Part shown: piece after piece, positions 61,663-64,000 of the stretch | Numbering within the stretch: the stretch's first letter is position 1 | Layout: the number at the start of each line of letters is the position of its first letter | NCBI RefSeq assembly: GCF_004770145.1 | Contig: NZ_RQFW01000024.1 | Coordinates: 155,368-219,367, forward strand | Reading direction: 5' to 3' | DNA length: 64,000 bases | Source: Leptospira bourretii | Lineage (GTDB): Bacteria > Spirochaetota > Leptospiria > Leptospirales > Leptospiraceae | Notes under the pieces: model-generated | Seen by the model: only the letters and a program-made list of their open reading frames with translations | Told to the model about the DNA's origin: nothing | Database searches by the model: none | Program-made: the position numbers and the translations under genes

Positions 61663-62403
61663 TTAGATTTCAGTTGATTGGTGTTTTCTATCCACCACTA
61701 GTTCCCGCCAATCGTTTACGGTCCAAACCCAAATCCCAACGAAAAGGGAAGTAGCAATCCAAAGGCCAATGATAGAACCTGGGATTAATAAAAAGTCGAC
61801 AACCCCATGTTGCATAACGGCCAAAGCAAATCCCAATGCAATGTACAAACGTTTGTTGGCATTATCAATTTTCAAATTGCTCTTCAATAAAAACAAAGAA
61901 AAACAGAGATTGATCAGCAAATGGATATTGGAAGAATGAACGGTTCGTGCAACGAAGAGGTCGAATTTTTTTTCGTCCGGCTCTCTTGCAATGTAATGAG
62001 TGTTTTCAATAAAAGAAAATCCCATTGCCACAAAAGATCCAAACAAAACCACATTAGGAGAAAAGGTTTTTGTTTTTTTATCATAACCTAAAACAAAAGA
62101 CAAAACCATAATAAAAAAAATCTTAAATGTCTCTTCAGTGATCCCTGCTTGGATAAATGCCAAATGAGCAGTTTGAGTTAACATACTTACTTTTTTCTTT
62201 GGCATAAAATCTGTTTCTGGCCAAAGGATGGGATGTAGTCTAAGAATTAAATCTGTGGACAACCAACCAAAGAACAAAGCCAAAAAGATACCCAATACTT
62301 CCTGCCAACCTTTTTTAGGTTTGTATGCCTTCCAAATGACGATTGCCCAAGGAAGAATCGTGAATGATCCAATCAAATAATCAATGGGTCCAATTTCTTT
62401 CAT
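61663..62403 (-). CDS. PrsW-family intramembrane metalloprotease
   Basis: A 246-residue membrane protein with about seven helices. PrsW/CPBP-like motifs are visible: the glutamate pair in GITEETFKIFF, FSFIENTHYIA, the histidine in ARTVHSSNIHLL, and QHGVVDFLL. In Bacillus, PrsW cleaves the anti-sigma factor RsiW; the substrate here is unknown. Its ATG overlaps the stop of the upstream TonB-like gene as ATGA, so the two are co-expressed. Confidence 0.85.
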   Translation of the reverse strand: MKEIGPIDYLIGSFTILPWAIVIWKAYKPKKGWQEVLGIFLALFFGWLSTDLILRLHPILWPETDFMPKKKVSMLTQTAHLAFIQAGITEETFKIFFIMVLSFVLGYDKKTKTFSPNVVLFGSFVAMGFSFIENTHYIAREPDEKKFDLFVARTVHSSNIHLLINLCFSLFLLKSNLKIDNANKRLYIALGFALAVMQHGVVDFLLIPGSIIGLWIATSLFVGIWVWTVNDWRELVVDRKHQSTEI

Positions 62404-63998
62404 TCTGGTAACTCTTCCATATAACGCCCGTCAAATAAATTGATCATTTCTTTTTGTAATTGTGTGGGAACAAACTCAGGATCAATCGGTCCATTCCAAA
62501 AAAGTTCCGTCACACGAATGTCGTTTTTGGTTCCTGGTGGTGGCATTAGTGGACCCAAACTTTCTACAAGTTGTAAAGTGCGTAAGTCCTGATCTGGATA
62601 ATCAGATGCTTCCACAAGTTCCACATCAATCACATCCCCATCTTGGGTAATGGTATAAGCAACCACAGAAGAATATGGATGAGGAGCTTTGGCCCAGTAG
62701 TCCATATAACTTTCTGGGATTCTCATTTTTGCAGAAATATAATTGGAGTAAGTTGGCGGAACTTTTTTACCTTTAATTTTTTTGATATAACCTTTGACCG
62801 GGCCATTGTCCGCTACTTTTTCGTTGGAAATCTTTTCGCCCTTCTCTTTGTTTTCCGTTTCATTCCCGGTAACAATTCCCCCATTTAATCCTCTCGTATC
62901 ATCAGGGACATTGGGATCGATGAAATAGAACTCCATTTTTTCTGGACGAAAGTGATCATTCTTTTGTGAGGACTGTTCTTTCTTTTTACCACGTTGCAAA
63001 GTGATCGGGATCAGAAAAACAAGAGAGATCAAAATCAAATGAAAGAGTAAAGAAAGTGGCAAAACATTTCGGAAACCTTTTCGTAGCCCAGGTTTGAAAA
63101 AGGGTTCTGACTCACCTACTTTATCTTCTTTAACTCCTAAGTTTTCTAAACTAAACGATTTTTCGAGTAAGTATGAGGAGTAAAAGTAAATTCCCACAAG
63201 TGCTAATACAGAAAACCCCGCATAGGCAATGTTTTGTGACGAAATAAAAAAATCTTTATCAGGAACTCCTGGTTTTAATCCAAACCCTGCCAAAAACTGA
63301 ATCCCAAAAATGGGACTTAAATAGGAAAACACCCAAACGGCAGAAAATAAAAAAAGTAACAAAGTTAAAAATAAAATAGGAAACCCACGCCAATACTCAT
63401 AAACATAAATATGCCCGAATCCAGGAAGGATATGATCTCGGAATTTTGCTTTTTCTTTGACGATAAGTTCTAATCGGAATGGGAATTTTCCTTGTGAGAC
63501 AACGGCTGCTTTCCACCTTTCGCGGATACGGATTCCTTCCATATAACGTAGATAAGGTTTTGCAATCAACGAAGGAATTTTGTTTCGATTGAAACTAAAC
63601 AAAAGGATACAAAGTGAAATCGAATAATTAAAAACAAACTGGTATACATCCACAAGCGGTGCCAACGGAGAAAGTGATTTGTTGGGATGTAATTTTTCAG
63701 AAAGGTATTGGAATGCAAAATTGAGAAGAAGGGCAAGAAACAATACTAACAACAAAGTATCAAACTTGGAATCGCGAATTCGCATCTCAGTGCGGATTCT
63801 TCCATAAGGATGTTCCGTTTGTAACCTTGCCGTTCGGATGGATTCTCTTTTTTTGTTTCTTTTGTGGCTATGAAAGTAGTTTGTTAGCAGCAAAAGAAAA
63901 CAGATGACCACAAATCCAAACTTTAGCTGGAGGCCCCGAGAATCCTTTGCCAAAAATTCATTGATGACTGCCTCCCATTCGAGTCCCGACCTGTGCAC
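62400..63998 (-). CDS. TonB-like C-terminal domain membrane protein (possibly 5'-truncated by window)
   Basis: At least 532 residues. There are several transmembrane helices in the N-terminal half (for example FGFVVICFLLLLTNYF and SLCILLFSF), then a hydrophobic segment (VLPLSLLFHLILISLVFLIP), a charged linker, and a TonB-like C-terminal domain (APHPYSSVVAYTITQDGDVI, ELVEASDYPDQDLRTLQLVE). The extra N-terminal membrane domain is not part of normal TonB. The first possible start is GTG 63998, almost at the window edge, and the frame is still open, so the real start may lie outside. It is the upstream partner of the PrsW-type protease gene. Confidence 0.7.
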   Translation of the reverse strand: MHRSGLEWEAVINEFLAKDSRGLQLKFGFVVICFLLLLTNYFHSHKRNKKRESIRTARLQTEHPYGRIRTEMRIRDSKFDTLLLVLFLALLLNFAFQYLSEKLHPNKSLSPLAPLVDVYQFVFNYSISLCILLFSFNRNKIPSLIAKPYLRYMEGIRIRERWKAAVVSQGKFPFRLELIVKEKAKFRDHILPGFGHIYVYEYWRGFPILFLTLLLFLFSAVWVFSYLSPIFGIQFLAGFGLKPGVPDKDFFISSQNIAYAGFSVLALVGIYFYSSYLLEKSFSLENLGVKEDKVGESEPFFKPGLRKGFRNVLPLSLLFHLILISLVFLIPITLQRGKKKEQSSQKNDHFRPEKMEFYFIDPNVPDDTRGLNGGIVTGNETENKEKGEKISNEKVADNGPVKGYIKKIKGKKVPPTYSNYISAKMRIPESYMDYWAKAPHPYSSVVAYTITQDGDVIDVELVEASDYPDQDLRTLQLVESLGPLMPPPGTKNDIRVTELFWNGPIDPEFVPTQLQKEMINLFDGRYMEELPE

Positions 63999-64000
63999 AA

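Overview
The window looks like chromosome from a saprophytic-clade Leptospira. Supporting features are the low-to-moderate G+C, many lipoprotein and outer-membrane beta-barrel genes with spirochaete-type lipoboxes, lipid A and polysaccharide export genes, a large chemotaxis operon, and two isolated 5S rRNA genes with no 16S or 23S beside them. Dispersed rRNA genes are typical of Leptospira, and two rrf copies are reported for saprophytes. I recognised no phage, transposase, integrase, CRISPR array or tRNA.

Layout. 0-3.5 kb: an MnmC-type FAD oxidoreductase, hisE-lpxK and a periplasmic thioredoxin-TPR protein. 3.5-7.1 kb: a minus-strand envelope polysaccharide cluster (small protein, ABC-2 permease, Wzt-like ATPase, UDP-glucose dehydrogenase). 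7.3-18.8 kb: putative outer-membrane and secreted proteins, a HEAT-repeat protein, a response regulator, glycogen phosphorylase, DUF192, a crotonase, a membrane SpoIIE/RsbU-type phosphatase and an HExxH-motif secreted protein. 18.9-28.6 kb: a plus-strand chemotaxis operon (MCP, CheW, CheA, CheB, a kinase-like protein, two CheY, a 7TM PAS histidine kinase) with a good sigma-70 promoter but no cheR. 28.6-32.8 kb: minus-strand htrA-aminotransferase-murI-purM. 33.9-45.5 kb: a minus-strand envelope operon with an AsmA/YdbH-like protein, a YdbL-type (DUF1318) lipoprotein and a 2,647-residue TolB-propeller/TPR lipoprotein. 45.5-51.5 kb: STAS protein, sigma-like factor, NhaC-type antiporter, divergent Nramp transporter and hybrid histidine kinase.

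51.6-61.0 kb is the most unusual part. Two nearly identical 5S rRNA genes, both on the minus strand, are each followed by mosaics of structured repeats. These contain repeated copies of the 5S 3' end, several different minus-strand terminators and a 171-bp module shared between the loci with one mismatch. Between them lies an 8.5-kb segment with a beta-barrel protein, a GT-C-like membrane protein, and a TetR module (ferredoxin-reductase-like protein, CrtI-like oxidoreductase, TetR, VOC protein, lipoprotein) whose divergent promoter region carries a perfect 23-bp palindrome. After it come a GyrI-like protein, a PrsW-type protease and a TonB-like protein running to the window edge.

The genome is compact. 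Neighbouring genes often overlap at ATGA, convergent genes share stop codons, and two divergent gene pairs have start codons only 3-19 bp apart. Function calls come from motif recognition alone; no database search was possible.
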